Below are positions 5,849 to 6,064 of a stretch of DNA of 6,064 nt, piece after piece. The position numbers were made by a program, and so were the translations under genes. The notes beneath the pieces were generated by a model, which made no database searches, was not told where the DNA came from, and was given only the letters and a program-made list of their open reading frames with translations. Each line of letters starts with the position of its first letter. Position 1 is the stretch's first letter. The stretch is from an uncultured delta proteobacterium (GTDB lineage: Bacteria; Desulfobacterota; WTBG01; CAIYCZ01). The DNA is taken from assembly GCA_903924805.1 (NCBI GenBank), contig CAIYCZ010000357.1:1-6064 (forward strand), written 5' to 3'.

Positions 5849-5941
5849 ATGTTTCTGCAGCAGCGTGTTGCAATAGCTCTTATCAAAGCTATTATTTATT
5901 CAATAATTTCCATATTTTCAACTGCTTCACTTTATCCTTGA
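5849..5941 (+). CDS. Possible 30-residue hydrophobic peptide
   Basis: ATG at 5849 is preceded by GGAGGT (5837-5842) at a spacing of six bases, the best Shine-Dalgarno in the window. The 30-codon frame encodes a short polar start with an arginine (MFLQQR), a hydrophobic stretch VAIALIKAIIYSIISIF and the tail STASLYP, so one membrane helix is possible. It is divergent to trmD. The frame remains open upstream to a stop at 5735-5737. No family is recognised. AT-rich DNA readily gives I/F-rich peptides by chance, so this is only a candidate. Confidence 0.17.
   Translation: MFLQQRVAIALIKAIIYSIISIFSTASLYP
5893..5921 (-). promoter_or_regulatory. Weak sigma70-type promoter candidate for the trmD unit
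   Basis: On the minus strand TTGAAA (5921-5916) is followed after 17 bases by TAAATA (5898-5893). The -35 is good and the -10 is poor. Initiation here would give a leader of about 220 bases that includes the interleaved inverted repeats. The surrounding DNA is AT-rich, so such matches are expected by chance. Confidence 0.2.
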
Positions 5942-6064
5942 TTTGGGTTTTTTTCTCCAATAAATTAAAAGGCTAATGAACAAGACATTGTTCTGAAATC
6001 ATAGCCAAAAAGATTCAAAAGGCGTTTTTTAAAATCTAAAAAGTATGAACTGATCCAAAGATCG

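Larger units (their letters stand above)
5666..6064. other. Non-coding region upstream of trmD
   Basis: No gene of recognisable family is present on either strand in these 399 bases. The trmD-proximal part (about 5690-5870) is richer in GC and contains interleaved inverted repeats and two tiny ORFs listed separately. The distal part (5880-6064) is AT-rich. It contains a hairpin AATAGCT/AGCTATT (5872-5893) and a perfect inverted repeat GAACAA-GACA-TTGTTC (5978-5993), which could be an operator or a short hairpin but matches no site I can name. Confidence 0.6.

Noticed and set aside
5824..5850. Possible T-box-like GGGTACC string upstream of trmD
   Set aside because: The conserved T-box core (TGGTACCGCG) and the specifier stem are absent, and trmD is not a usual T-box target.
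5978..5993. SOS/LexA-type operator reading GAAC...GTTC
   Set aside because: The spacing (8 bases between GAAC and GTTC) does not fit the LexA boxes I know, and no SOS gene is adjacent.
1..6064. CRISPR arrays, tRNA/rRNA genes, insertion sequences with transposase
   Set aside because: No regularly spaced repeats, no cloverleaf or rRNA-like segments, and no transposase motifs were seen on either strand.

Overview
The window reads as a core housekeeping segment from a moderate-GC diderm bacterium. Evidence for a diderm is an exported methyltransferase and a short PBP1A-type penicillin-binding protein. The trmD-rplS-rnhB-yraN order is widespread in Gram-negative lineages. The intergenic DNA is rich in short palindromic repeats, which reminds me of Desulfobacterota, Nitrospirota or anammox-type Planctomycetota genomes. 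That assignment is an impression and the sequence alone does not settle it.

Layout. Bases 1-421 contain no convincing gene; they hold several palindromic or repeated elements. A plus-strand gene (437-1189) encodes a protein-L-isoaspartate O-methyltransferase with an N-terminal signal peptide. It converges, with a 14-base gap, on a minus-strand series read from right to left: trmD (tRNA m1G37 methyltransferase), rplS (ribosomal protein L19), rnhB (RNase HII), then a 320-base gap filled with repeats, then yraN (UPF0102 nuclease-fold protein) and a bifunctional class A PBP. The yraN stop and the PBP start share one base (TGATG). Bases 5666-6064, upstream of trmD, hold no recognisable gene but contain interleaved inverted repeats and two tiny ORFs with good ribosome-binding sites.

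How the genes fit. trmD and rplS serve translation; rnhB removes ribonucleotides and RNA from DNA; yraN travels with this cluster in many phyla. The PBP builds peptidoglycan, so the distal half of the cluster links to the cell envelope. The exported isoaspartyl methyltransferase is a separate unit, presumably acting on damaged proteins outside the cytoplasm.

The window looks mostly ordinary, and I found no clearly new multi-gene system. The points most worth a second look are the structured leader upstream of trmD, the inverted pair of ~51-bp repeats flanking pcm-PBP-yraN, the coupling of yraN to a PBP, and the export signal on Pcm.
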